Notes: generated by a model from the sequence alone, not told the origin. Shown: positions 9,569-17,107, counted from the first letter of the stretch. The stretch is DNA of 64,000 bases from Nocardioides xinjiangensis (GCF_017916455.1 NZ_JAFMSY010000001.1:1347977-1411976), one strand, 5' to 3'. Program-made: numbers and translations.

Positions 9569-9583
9569 GCCGACGTACGCCGC

Positions 9584-11065
9584 TCAGGCGCCGCCGACCC
9601 GATCGGCCGGCACGCCGCGGATGCCGGAGTCGGTGAGCTCGGCCTCGCGCGCGGCCGCCTGCTCGAGCTCCTGGCGACGCGTCTCCTCCATCATGGCCCG
9701 CGTCGCGTCGTAGATGCCGGGGTCGGACACCAGGTCGGCCGCGCCGCGCCGCAGCCGCGCGAGCGCCGCCCGGGCGAAGATCTGCTGCTCGGTGGTGGTG
9801 CGCTCGGAGCGGTCGTTGCTGATGAACGTCACCGCCCAGCGCATCAGCGCGGAGACACGGTTCTTGAAGCCGGTCAGGTACACCAGGTGGACCGCCAGCC
9901 ACATCAGCCAGGCGATGACGCCGGTGAGGCGGAGCTTGCCCACCATCGCGACGGCGCGGAAGCGGCTGATGATGGCCATCGAGCCCTTGTCGAAGTACTT
10001 GAACGGGCCCTGCGGCGGCTTGCCCTCGACGCGGTTGCGGATCTCCTTGGCGGCGTACTTCGCGCCCTGGATGGCGACCTGGGCGACGCCGGGGAGGTTG
10101 TCGAGGGCGATCATGTCGCCGACGACGAAGACCTCGGGGTGGCCGGGGAGCGTCAGGTCGGGGTTGACGGAGATGCGGCCCGCGCGGTCGAGGGGGGCGC
10201 CGGTCTGCTCGGCGAGCGTCTTGCCCAGCGGGTTGGCCTGCACGCCGGCGGCCCAGATCTTGGCGACGGAGTTGATCCGCTCGACGCGCCCGTCCTTGAA
10301 CTTGACCTCGAGGCCGCGCTCGTCGACGTCGGTCACCATCGCGCCGAGCATGACCTCGACGCCCAGCTTCTCCAGCTCGGACTTCGCCTTCGCGCCGAGC
10401 TTGCTGCCGAACGGCGGGAGCACCTGACCGGCGGCGTCGATGAGCACGATGCGCGCGTTGCGGGTGTTGATCGCGCGGAAGTCCTTGCGCAGCGTGCGGT
10501 GGGCGAGCTCGGCGATCTGGCCGGCCATCTCCACCCCGGTGGGTCCCGCGCCGACGACGACGAACGTCAGCAGGTGGTCGACGTCGTCGCCGCGGTTGGC
10601 GCCGAGCTCGGCCATCTCGAAGGCACCGAAGATGCGTCCGCGCAGCTCAAGGGCGTCGTCGATGCTCTTCATGCCGGGAGCGAACTCGGCGAAGTGGTCG
10701 TTGCCGAAGTAGGACTGCCCCGAGCCGGCGGCGACCAGCAGCGAGTCGTACGACGTCACGGTGTCGCGGCCCAGCACCTGCGAGGTGACCGTCCGGGCCT
10801 CGAGGTCGATGGCGGTGACCTCGCCGAGGATGACCTGGGCGTTGTCCTGGCCGGCGAGGATCTCGCGGGTCGGGGGCGCGATCTCGCCCTCGGAGAGGAT
10901 GCCGGTCGCGACCTGGTAGAGCAGCGGCTGGAAGAGGTGGTGCGTCGTCTTCGCGACCACGGTCACGTCGACGTCGGCACGGCGGAGGGCCTTGGTGCCG
11001 AAGAGGCCGCCGAAGCCGGAGCCGATCACGACGACCTTGTGACGAGGTGCCTGCGTGGAGGTCAT
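9584..11065 (-). CDS. ndh: Type II NADH dehydrogenase (NAD(P)/FAD-dependent oxidoreductase)
   Basis: Peripheral membrane enzyme that passes electrons from NADH to quinone without pumping protons. It has two Rossmann motifs, VVIGSGFGG for FAD at the N-terminus and VVVGAGPTG for NADH near residue 165, and a C-terminal region with a hydrophobic helix (IAWLMWLAVHLVY) that anchors it to the membrane. The start ATG 11065 is supported by AGGAG six nt upstream; an earlier in-frame start at 11113 lacks this. The product is 493 aa, within the family range. It is divergent from the ATP-binding protein gene at 11279. Confidence 0.92.
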   Translation of the reverse strand: MTSTQAPRHKVVVIGSGFGGLFGTKALRRADVDVTVVAKTTHHLFQPLLYQVATGILSEGEIAPPTREILAGQDNAQVILGEVTAIDLEARTVTSQVLGRDTVTSYDSLLVAAGSGQSYFGNDHFAEFAPGMKSIDDALELRGRIFGAFEMAELGANRGDDVDHLLTFVVVGAGPTGVEMAGQIAELAHRTLRKDFRAINTRNARIVLIDAAGQVLPPFGSKLGAKAKSELEKLGVEVMLGAMVTDVDERGLEVKFKDGRVERINSVAKIWAAGVQANPLGKTLAEQTGAPLDRAGRISVNPDLTLPGHPEVFVVGDMIALDNLPGVAQVAIQGAKYAAKEIRNRVEGKPPQGPFKYFDKGSMAIISRFRAVAMVGKLRLTGVIAWLMWLAVHLVYLTGFKNRVSALMRWAVTFISNDRSERTTTEQQIFARAALARLRRGAADLVSDPGIYDATRAMMEETRRQELEQAAAREAELTDSGIRGVPADRVGGA

Positions 11066-11204
11066 GGAATCTCCTGGTGTCTGGGGGCCGTCGTGCTGTC
11101 CGCTCACGTCCATTGTCCTCCGCGACCGCTGAGGCGCGAAACGCCGGGCACGTCTACTTGCTCACACCCACTACCCAGACGTCGGAGAAACTATGGTTGG
11201 TCAG

Positions 11205-11228
11205 GTTTGAACCACTCGCACCCGGGTA
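11205..11228 (+). promoter_or_regulatory. Sigma-B/sigma-F-type promoter upstream of the ATP-binding protein gene
   Basis: GTTT (11205-11208), a 15-nt spacer and GGGTA (11224-11228) match the stress sigma factor pattern GTTT-N14-16-GGGTA of actinobacteria. It lies about 50 nt before GTG 11279 on the same strand. No sigma-70-like box fits as well here. Confidence 0.5.
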
Positions 11229-11278
11229 GAGGTGCGCCCACTGGACTGTCCGCCCCCCGCTCGCTGAAAAGAGTCCCA

Positions 11279-12211
11279 GTGCCGCTGAGCTCTGAGTTGA
11301 CGCTGGCCTCGTCGCCGCGCGCCGCGGCCGACGCGCGGCGGTGGGTCAGCACCATCTGCGAGCGGCTCGAGCGGACGGACCTCGTGGAGTGCGCGGAGCT
11401 CGGGGTCTCCGAGCTGGTGGCCAACGCACTGCTCCACGCGTCCGCGCCCTACAAGGTGCGGGTGCGCGGCACGGCGACGCACCCCCGCATCGAGGTGGTC
11501 GACGGGTCGACGCGACCGCCGGTGCCGCCGGTCGTGGCCGAGGACGACGACTTCGACCTGCTGCTCACCTTCGGACGCGGCCTGTCGATGGTCGCGCAGT
11601 GCGCCACTGCCTGGGGTGCGACGATCGAGGGCGACGGCAAGATCGTCTGGTTCGAGCCCGCCCCCGAGATGACCGACGCCGGCGCCGCCGAGTGGGTGAT
11701 CGACCACCACGACCGCTCGCACCCGGAGCCGACCAGCGAGGAAGCCGTCGACGTCAGCCTCATCGGGCTCGACATCCCGCTCTACGCCAGCCTGCGCCGG
11801 CAGTACCACGAGCTGCGCCGCGAGCTGCGCCTGCTGTCGCTGTCGCACCAGTCCGACTACCCCCTCGCCGGCGACCTCACCTCGATGTTCGCCAACTTCG
11901 AGCGGCAGTTCCCCGACTCGTTCGGCGAGCAGGTGCGCGACGCGGAGGCTCGCGGTCTGCCGCGGGTCGACGTCACCTTCCCGATGGTCCGCGAGGCCGG
12001 ACCGATCTTCGTCACGATGACCGAGATGTTCGACGTCGCCGACGCGTTCTGCCGCGCCGAGCGGCTGCTGTCGATGGCGCGGACCCCGCTCGAGCGCGCC
12101 TTCCACAACTGGCTGCTCAGCGAGCTGGTCCACCAGCTCGACGGCGCGGCCGCGCAGCCGTGGAGGGGCAGCCCGCCTCCTGACGCACGCTCGGCCAGCC
12201 GGGTCGGGTGA
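11279..12211 (+). CDS. ATP-binding protein with RsbW-like GHKL domain and an unassigned C-terminal domain
   Basis: The first ~130 residues form a HATPase_c_2 (anti-sigma/RsbW-type) fold: the N-box helix ELGVSELVANALLHAS and a glycine-rich FGRGLSMV segment. The remaining ~160 residues are a helical domain (contains LYASLRRQYHELRRELRLL) that I cannot assign. Such proteins usually phosphorylate or sequester an anti-sigma antagonist. GTG 11279 is chosen because homology starts there and AAAAGAG lies upstream; the longer open frame upstream is the shadow of ndh. A sigma-B-type promoter precedes it. The GTGA overlap with crcB at the 3' end suggests co-translation. Confidence 0.8.
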   Translation: MPLSSELTLASSPRAAADARRWVSTICERLERTDLVECAELGVSELVANALLHASAPYKVRVRGTATHPRIEVVDGSTRPPVPPVVAEDDDFDLLLTFGRGLSMVAQCATAWGATIEGDGKIVWFEPAPEMTDAGAAEWVIDHHDRSHPEPTSEEAVDVSLIGLDIPLYASLRRQYHELRRELRLLSLSHQSDYPLAGDLTSMFANFERQFPDSFGEQVRDAEARGLPRVDVTFPMVREAGPIFVTMTEMFDVADAFCRAERLLSMARTPLERAFHNWLLSELVHQLDGAAAQPWRGSPPPDARSASRVG

Positions 12212-12609
12212 CCACCGCGCCCCTGCGAGCCACCGACCTCGCGCTGGTGGCGGTGGGCGGGGCCGCGGGCGCGCTGCTGCGACACCTGGTCGACTCGGTG
12301 GCACCCGCCACGCTGCTGCCGTGGCACACGACGGCCGTCAACGTGGTCGGCGCCCTCGCGCTGGGCGCGCTGCCCGCCCTGGCGGCCGTACGCCGTTCGC
12401 ACCGCGTCGCGACGCTCCTCGGCCCCGGCGTCCTGGGCGGCTTCACCACGGTCTCCACCTGGGCCGGCCAGGTGCGCGAGCTCGCCGCATCGGGCCACGA
12501 GGTCGCGGCCGGCGCCCACGTGGCACTCACGCTCGCGGCCGGGCTGGCTGCCGCCGCCCTCGGCCGGTGGCTGGCCCGCCGTCGCGAGCCCGACGAGGCG
12601 CTGCGGTGA
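12208..12609 (+). CDS. crcB: Fluoride channel subunit CrcB (first of a pair)
   Basis: Four-helix membrane protein of the Fluc family that exports fluoride as a dual-topology or heterodimeric channel. Seen features are GGAAGALLRH in helix 1, TAVNVVGAL in helix 2 with the conserved Asn, and LGGFTTVSTW in the broken helix 3. It is 133 aa, normal length. GTG 12208 overlaps the preceding stop and its own stop overlaps the second copy (GTGA). Paired CrcB genes like this usually form one channel from two antiparallel subunits. No fluoride riboswitch is visible in front of it. Confidence 0.93.
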   Translation: MTTAPLRATDLALVAVGGAAGALLRHLVDSVAPATLLPWHTTAVNVVGALALGALPALAAVRRSHRVATLLGPGVLGGFTTVSTWAGQVRELAASGHEVAAGAHVALTLAAGLAAAALGRWLARRREPDEALR

Positions 12610-12938
12610 CGGCGCTGCTCGTCGCGCTGGGCGCGGCCGCGGGGGCGCCGCTGCGCTACCTGCTCGCGCGGCTCGACGGGGTGTTCCCGCGCGGCATGCT
12701 GCTGGTCAACACGCTCGGGTCGGTCGCCTTCGGCCTCTTCGCCGCGCTGTCGCTCGGGGAGGCGGCGTGGGCACTGCTCGGCACGGGGTTCTGCGGGGGG
12801 TTCACGTCGTTCTCGTCCTTCGCCGTGCAGGCGGTCGAGGCGCCGCGCCGCGTGCGGACGGCGTACGTGCTGGCCACGACCGTCCTGGCGATCGGCGGCT
12901 GCGCGGCCGGCTGGGCCCTGGGCGCGGCGCTGGTCTAG
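12606..12938 (+). CDS. crcB: Fluoride channel subunit CrcB (second of a pair)
   Basis: Second Fluc subunit, 110 aa, with GAPLRYLLAR in helix 1, LVNTLGSVAFG in helix 2 (conserved Asn) and FCGGFTSFSSFAVQ, the typical helix 3 Phe-box segment. It starts at GTG 12606, overlapping the first crcB by 4 nt. The two copies differ enough to suggest opposite membrane orientation, as known for heterodimeric pairs; charge bias was not computed. It ends the forward operon that begins with the ATP-binding protein. Confidence 0.93.
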   Translation: MTALLVALGAAAGAPLRYLLARLDGVFPRGMLLVNTLGSVAFGLFAALSLGEAAWALLGTGFCGGFTSFSSFAVQAVEAPRRVRTAYVLATTVLAIGGCAAGWALGAALV

Positions 12939-12973
12939 CCCGCGGCGCCGGTGGTCGAGCCGCCGCCCATCGA

Positions 12974-13033
12974 CACGCCTGCCGGGACGCCTGCCTGGAC
13001 GCCTGCCGGGACGCCCATCAGGACGCCCGGCGT
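12974..13033. repeat. Five imperfect 12-bp tandem repeats
   Basis: Units of the form GACGCCTGCCGG start at 12974, 12986, 12998, 13010 and 13022. They fill most of the interval between the convergent crcB and metallopeptidase genes. The last unit touches the metallopeptidase stop codon. Confidence 0.75.
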
Positions 13034-13386
13034 CACCCCCAGCCCAGCTCGTGGAGCCGGTCGTCGTCGAGCCCGAAGTGGTGTGCCACCTCGTGCACGA
13101 CCGTGATGCGCACCTCCTCCTCGAGGTCCTCGACCGTCTCGGCCATGTCGAGCAGCGGGCCGCGGAAGAGCAGGATCCGGTCGGGCAGCATCCCGGCGTG
13201 GTTGGCCGGCCGCTCGGTCAGCGCGAGCCCGTCGTAGAGGCCCAACAGGTCGGGGTCGTCGGCCGGCGCCTCGGGCTCGACGAGCACCACGACGTTGTCG
13301 ACCAGGCGCGCCAGCTCGTCGGGGAGCCCGTCGAGGGCGCGACCCACCATCTCGTCGAAGGCGTCGTCGGACAGCTCGATCGGCAT
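13033..13386 (-). CDS. Small zincin-like metallopeptidase (DUF1025/pfam06262-type)
   Basis: A 117-aa protein with a minimal zinc-protease signature VHEVAHHFG close to the C-terminus, so His-Glu-x-x-His is intact, followed by a conserved Asp (GLDDDRLHELGWG). The N-terminal half is acidic and helical. Proteins of this family are common next to core genes in actinobacteria and have no well-established substrate. ATG 13386 is the natural start. The open frame continues upstream through the tRNA-Asp region, which is not coding. Confidence 0.88.
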   Translation of the reverse strand: MPIELSDDAFDEMVGRALDGLPDELARLVDNVVVLVEPEAPADDPDLLGLYDGLALTERPANHAGMLPDRILLFRGPLLDMAETVEDLEEEVRITVVHEVAHHFGLDDDRLHELGWG

Positions 13387-13433
13387 GCGCACAGCGTAGG
13401 AGCCGCAGGAAGTCCGTCGCGGGCCCGGAAATG

Positions 13434-13469
13434 CCGAACAGGGTGAGCCTGGTGGCTCACCCTGTTCGG
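13434..13469 (-). terminator. Rho-independent-like hairpin downstream of the tRNA-Asp gene
   Basis: A perfect 16-bp stem (13434-13449 with 13454-13469) closes a TGGT loop. It lies 12 nt past the tRNA-Asp 3' end on the minus strand and before the metallopeptidase gene, so it should end the tRNA transcript. There is no clear T run, as usual in this GC range. Confidence 0.75.
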
Positions 13470-13480
13470 TCGTGCGCTGG

Positions 13481-13554
13481 CGACCCCGACGGGACTCGAA
13501 CCCGCGGCCTCCGCCGTGACAGGGCGGCGCGCTAACCAACTGCGCTACGGGGCC
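13481..13554 (-). tRNA. tRNA-Asp (anticodon GTC)
   Basis: Acceptor GGCCCCG/CGGGGTC with one G-U pair, D stem GCGC/GCGC, anticodon stem CCGCC/GGCGG around CTGTCAC with anticodon GTC, T stem GCGGG/CCCGT with one G-U, loop TTCGAGT, discriminator G. CCA is not encoded. It follows tRNA-Glu on the same strand and is probably cotranscribed with it. Confidence 0.95.
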
Positions 13555-13636
13555 AGGTGCTCCTGGTGAAGCGGGTGGAACTCTAACCCATGGCCTTCGG
13601 TGCCACACAATCGGCGGCGCCACCGGGGCCTGGTCG

Positions 13637-13709
13637 CACCCCCAACCGGATTCGAACCGGCGCTACCGCCGTGAAAGGGCGGGGTCCTGGGCCGCTAGAC
13701 GATGGGGGC
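13637..13709 (-). tRNA. tRNA-Glu (anticodon TTC)
   Basis: Acceptor GCCCCCA/TGGGGGT, anticodon stem CCGCC/GGCGG around CTTTCAC with anticodon TTC, T stem GCCGG/CCGGT with loop TTCGAAT, discriminator G. A -10-like TATGCT is read on the minus strand at 13746-13751, a suitable distance upstream. It forms a Glu-Asp tRNA pair with the neighbour at 13481. Confidence 0.95.
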
Positions 13710-13889
13710 CAGCCCGTCCGGGACGGACCCGGTCGAACGACGCCCAGCATAGGGCCAGCACGCGCCCGCCTCCCAACCACGGGCTCGGCGTGCCCGTGGG
13801 GTCGCGGGGCCGTCGCACGCGGCGATCGGACACGGAGCAAACTGCGAGACTCCCAGCGCGTTGCCATCGCCTTTGACTAACCTTGACTC

Positions 13890-14282
13890 GTGAGCAGTGA
13901 CGGGCGGCACCTGCGGTTCCTCGTGGTGGACGACAACGAGGACATCCGCGACGTCTTCTGCCGCCTCATCGAGCGCGCCGGCCACGACGCCTCGACCGCC
14001 GTGGACGGCGAGGACGCGGTCGAGACGCTGCAGGCCGAGTCCTTCGACGTCATGCTGCTCGACCTGACCATGCCGCGCATGACGGGCGTGGACGTGGTGC
14101 GGTGGCTGCGGTCGCACCCCGACGTCGCACCGGACCTGCGCATCGTCGTGATCAGCGCCTGGGCGGGCGAGCACAGGGCGGTGCTCCAGGAGCTCGGGAT
14201 CGAACGAGTCATGCAGAAGCCGCTGCGGATCCAGCAATTGACTGATCTTATTGCCGAGACACTACGCGACATGGAGTCCTGA
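13890..14282 (+). CDS. Single-domain response regulator (CheY-like receiver)
   Basis: A stand-alone receiver domain of 130 aa. The acidic pair is in VVDDNED, the phospho-acceptor is D58 in LLDLTMPRMTG, and the conserved Lys is K110 in MQKPL. There is no output domain, so it must act by protein contact or as a phosphorelay intermediate. A histidine kinase gene lies 1.3 kb downstream on the same strand, making it the likely phosphodonor. Start GTG 13890 begins the first beta strand after a short leader. Upstream 13710-13889 shows no further gene. Confidence 0.9.
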   Translation: MSSDGRHLRFLVVDDNEDIRDVFCRLIERAGHDASTAVDGEDAVETLQAESFDVMLLDLTMPRMTGVDVVRWLRSHPDVAPDLRIVVISAWAGEHRAVLQELGIERVMQKPLRIQQLTDLIAETLRDMES

Positions 14283-14330
14283 ACCCGTCCCTGAAGCGCA
14301 ACACCGGGTCCGGGGCTCCGAGTGGTGTCC

Positions 14331-14352
14331 CTGCACGTCGACCGGCGTGCAG
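14331..14352. promoter_or_regulatory. Hairpin or operator between the response regulator and the small ORF
   Basis: Perfect 7-bp arms CTGCACG (14331-14337) and CGTGCAG (14346-14352) with an 8-nt centre. It sits 48 nt after the response regulator stop and 15 nt before the ribosome site of the small ORF. It could be a weak terminator, an operator, or a translation control element. Confidence 0.45.
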
Positions 14353-14378
14353 GCCAACCCCAACCCTGGAGGATCACC

Positions 14379-14474
14379 ATGATGAACCGCATCCGCACCC
14401 GCATCGAGGCCAAGCGTGCCGCCACCCAGCTGCAGTCGATGTACATGTGGCGCCCGGGCCCCGGCCGTCGCTGA
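14379..14474 (+). CDS. Small basic protein of 30-31 aa
   Basis: A short ORF with a near-perfect ribosome site GGAGGA (14368-14373) five nt before ATG 14379; a second ATG follows directly at 14382. The product is strongly basic (seven or eight Arg plus Lys), helical in its first two thirds and ends in PGPGRR. I recognise no family. The strength of the ribosome site, unusual in this window, is the main evidence that it is translated. It lies between the response regulator and the P450 gene, 35 nt before the latter, so it may belong to the same signalling set. Confidence 0.6.
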   Translation: MMNRIRTRIEAKRAATQLQSMYMWRPGPGRR

Positions 14475-14509
14475 CGGGTCGGTGACTCACCACTCGTGAG
14501 GCACCAGCC

Positions 14510-15619
14510 TTGAGGCACGTCGGCAGCGCCGAGTCGGCCGGTGGCCGGCTCGGCGCTGTCCTTGCGGCACCGCGCTCCGGCGTGGTGCCCCTCGGGTCCA
14601 GCGGTCCGTGGCTGGCGGCGACGCCCGCCGCGGCGAGGCGCGTGCTGACCGATCCTGCGGTCTTCGACTTCCCGGGGGACGTCACTCGCAGCGGCGACCT
14701 GTCGGGCAGCCGGGGCGACACCCGCTCGGGCCACGTCACCTTCCCCCCGCTCACCCCCGACCAGGTCGCCGCCGGCGTGGAGACCTTCGCCCGCGAGTGG
14801 GAGGCAGCCGTCGCCGCGCACGTCCGCGAGCTCCGGGGCGAGCCGTACGACGCCATGGTGCTGCTGCGCCGGCCGGTGGCCCGCTCCACGACCGCCGCCG
14901 TCCTCCCCTCGGTCGACGCACGCTCGCGCGACGAGGTGGCCGACCTGGTGCTGGCCTGGATCGACGCCCTGGCCCCCGTCATCGCCGCCCGTCGCCCGCC
15001 GCGCCGCTGGAGCCGTGCCCGCCGCGCCGAGCACCGGGCGCGGCTGGCCCTGGAGGACGTCCTCGCCGCCGCGCCGGGACCCGGGCAGCCCCCGGAGCTG
15101 ACCGCCACCCTGCTCGCCGCCGGCGTGCAGGTCCCGATCGCCGCCGGCGCCTGGCTGCTGGCCTGGCTGGGCGGCGCCCCCGGCCGGACCGTGGATCCCG
15201 TGCACGCCGTGTGGGAGACGCTGCGGCTCACCCCGCCCACCTGGATCACCGCCCGGGTCACCACGACGGCCGTCGACCTCGACGGCGTGACGATCCCCTC
15301 CGGGGCGGTCGTCATGGTCAGCCCGCTCCTGCTCGGCCGCCTCGAGACCCTCGTGCCGGGCGACCCCGCGGGGCTGGCCGGCTTCGACCCGGACCGCTGG
15401 CGGACCGCGGACCAGCGCCCGGGCGCCTGGCTGCCCTTCGGCGCCGGACCGCACGCCTGCCCCGGTCGTACGCTCGGACTGGCACAGCTGGTGCGGCTGG
15501 CGCAGTGGGCCGGCACGCACGTCATCACGTTGAGCGAGCACGTCGGGATCGACCAGAGCCGCGGCATCCGTCCGTCGCCCTGCCGGTTCACCGTCGCCCC
15601 GAGAGAAGGTGGACCGTGA
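14510..15619 (+). CDS. Atypical cytochrome P450
   Basis: A heme-thiolate protein of about 369 aa, somewhat short for a bacterial P450 (about 400). The heme loop LPFGAGPHACPG has ligand C317, and the K-helix ExxR motif is E236-T-L-R239. In the I helix, where P450s carry an AG-x-(D/E)-T acid-alcohol pair for oxygen activation, this protein reads A204-G-V-Q-V, so both residues are replaced. Normal monooxygenase activity is therefore doubtful; peroxide-driven or ligand-sensing roles are possible. TTG 14510 is the likely start. The 3' end overlaps the kinase gene (GTGA). Confidence 0.85.
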   Translation: MRHVGSAESAGGRLGAVLAAPRSGVVPLGSSGPWLAATPAAARRVLTDPAVFDFPGDVTRSGDLSGSRGDTRSGHVTFPPLTPDQVAAGVETFAREWEAAVAAHVRELRGEPYDAMVLLRRPVARSTTAAVLPSVDARSRDEVADLVLAWIDALAPVIAARRPPRRWSRARRAEHRARLALEDVLAAAPGPGQPPELTATLLAAGVQVPIAAGAWLLAWLGGAPGRTVDPVHAVWETLRLTPPTWITARVTTTAVDLDGVTIPSGAVVMVSPLLLGRLETLVPGDPAGLAGFDPDRWRTADQRPGAWLPFGAGPHACPGRTLGLAQLVRLAQWAGTHVITLSEHVGIDQSRGIRPSPCRFTVAPREGGP

Positions 15620-16941
15620 GCACGCACCCCGCGCTGCAGGACGCGTCGGGCGGCGCCGTCTCGGGGGCGGCCGGCGAGCTCGCGACCGCGATCCTGCAGG
15701 GTGAGATCAGCCCGGACGACGCCATCGTCCGCACCGCGGCGCACTTCATGTCCGAACCGCGGGTCGAGGTGGTCGCGGTCGCGCTGACCAGCTTCACCCC
15801 GGAGGCGACCGGGGACTGGGCCCGGCTCGGCGGCCGCGCGTGGGTGCGTCAGTGGGTGCGACCCGGCTCGCCCTGCACGATCCTGCCGTCCCCGGACGCG
15901 GGCCCGGAGGCGGCGCTGAGCATGCCCTGGCTCTCGAAGATCGCCCGCCACGAGCTGGTCGTCCTCACCGACCGCGACCTGCTGCCGCCCGAGGCCGAGC
16001 AGGACCGCTCCGAGCTCGCCCGGGTCGGCGTCCAGAGCCTCATCGCGTCGACCTTCGCAGGCAGGGGCACGATGTTCGGCAGCCTCTCCGTGGGGGGCCG
16101 GCGGCCCGGCCCCTGGGACGAGCGCCTCGTGCAGGACTTCCGGCTGCTCAACGCCGCGATCCTCTCGCGGCTCACCCTCGAGCAGTCGCGTCGCGCGCTG
16201 GCCGAGGCGATCGCGGCCGGCGCGGAGGCGCAGGAGGCCTACCAGCAGTTCTTCGGCGCCGTCGGCCACGAGCTGCGCACGCCGCTGTCCGCGATCCTCG
16301 GCTACACCGAGGTGCTGATCGACGAGGCGGACCAGACGCCGGCCGACCCGGTGTCGGGGGCGATGCTGCGCGACGGCCCGGTCATCGTGAGGGCGTGCGA
16401 GCAGCTCCTCGGCGTGGTCGACAGCCTCCTCGGCGCCGGACGGACGCTGGCCGGCGACGAGGAGCGACAGGACGTCCTGGTCGCCGACGCCGTGGCCGAC
16501 GTGGTGCACTGGCACCGGGTGCCGGCGGGGACCGCGAGGGTGGCCCTCGTCGTCGACGTGGACCCGGACGCGACGGTGCGCGCGCACCCCTCGGGAGTGC
16601 GGCAGGCGCTGAGCAACCTGGTGGGCAACGCCATCACGCACCACCGCCCGGCGGGCGGCGAGGTCCACCTCACCACCGAGCGGCTGCTCGGGGAGAGCGG
16701 CCAGGAGATGGTCCGCATCATCGTCCGGGACGACGGCCCCGGCCTGACGCCCGGGCGGCTCGAGCACGTCTTCGACCCCTTCGTCCGCTACGCCGAGCCG
16801 ACCGTCCAGGGCAGCGGCCTCGGGCTGCCGATGGCGCGCACCATCGCCGAGCGCGACGGCGGCGCCGTCCGCGGCGAGTCCACCGCGGGCGTCGGGTCGT
16901 CCTTCTGGCTCGAGCTGCCCGTGCGCGACCCGGCGGCCTGA
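15616..16941 (+). CDS. Sensor histidine kinase with an N-terminal GAF-like domain
   Basis: A 441-aa soluble kinase. About the first 180 residues look like a GAF-type sensor (ends with ASTFAGRGTMFGSLSVGG). The dimerisation/H-box FGAVGHELRTPLSAILGY holds phospho-acceptor H218, the N-box is SNLVGNAITHH, and the G boxes DDGPGL and GSGLGLPMARTIAE close the catalytic domain. There is no membrane segment, so the signal is cytoplasmic. GTG 15616 overlaps the P450 stop by 4 nt, which couples the two products. The receiver protein encoded 1.3 kb upstream is the probable partner. Confidence 0.9.
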   Translation: MSTHPALQDASGGAVSGAAGELATAILQGEISPDDAIVRTAAHFMSEPRVEVVAVALTSFTPEATGDWARLGGRAWVRQWVRPGSPCTILPSPDAGPEAALSMPWLSKIARHELVVLTDRDLLPPEAEQDRSELARVGVQSLIASTFAGRGTMFGSLSVGGRRPGPWDERLVQDFRLLNAAILSRLTLEQSRRALAEAIAAGAEAQEAYQQFFGAVGHELRTPLSAILGYTEVLIDEADQTPADPVSGAMLRDGPVIVRACEQLLGVVDSLLGAGRTLAGDEERQDVLVADAVADVVHWHRVPAGTARVALVVDVDPDATVRAHPSGVRQALSNLVGNAITHHRPAGGEVHLTTERLLGESGQEMVRIIVRDDGPGLTPGRLEHVFDPFVRYAEPTVQGSGLGLPMARTIAERDGGAVRGESTAGVGSSFWLELPVRDPAA

Positions 16942-16946
16942 GCCGA

Positions 16947-16977
16947 TTGCCACCGCGGGTGTGGGCTCATGTATCCT
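16947..16977 (+). promoter_or_regulatory. Promoter of tRNA-Phe
   Basis: TTGCCA (16947-16952) and TATCCT (16972-16977) with a 19-nt spacer lie 11 nt before the tRNA. The spacing is one or two longer than ideal. Confidence 0.45.
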
Positions 16978-16988
16978 CGACCACGCTT

Positions 16989-17062
16989 GGGCAGGTAGCT
17001 CAGTTGGTACGAGCGATCGCCTGAAAAGTGATAGGTCGGCGGTTCGACCCCGCCCCTGCCCA
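16989..17062 (+). tRNA. tRNA-Phe (anticodon GAA)
   Basis: Acceptor GGGCAGG/CCTGCCC, D stem GCTC/GAGC, anticodon stem ATCGC/GTGAT (one G-U) around CTGAAAA with anticodon GAA, T stem GGCGG/CCGCC with loop TTCGACC, discriminator A; CCA is not encoded. Confidence 0.95.
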
Positions 17063-17068
17063 CAAGCA

Positions 17069-17107
17069 CAGCAGGGCCCCGATCACGTCCCGATCGGGGC
17101 CCTGCTG
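17069..17107 (+). terminator. Strong hairpin terminator after tRNA-Phe
   Basis: A perfect 16-bp stem (17069-17084 with 17092-17107) around a 7-nt loop begins six nt after the tRNA. It is the most stable simple hairpin near a tRNA in this window and should end its transcript. Confidence 0.85.

Noticed and set aside
11172..11191. A second sigma-B-type promoter for ndh
   Set aside because: On the minus strand GTTT and GGGTA are only 11 nt apart, too close.
12939..13032. Extension of crcB or of the metallopeptidase through the 12-bp repeats
   Set aside because: Both genes have clear stop codons before the repeats and normal lengths.
13033..13623. Longer metallopeptidase starting upstream of ATG 13386
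   Set aside because: The extra part overlaps tRNA-Asp and its terminator, so it cannot be coding.
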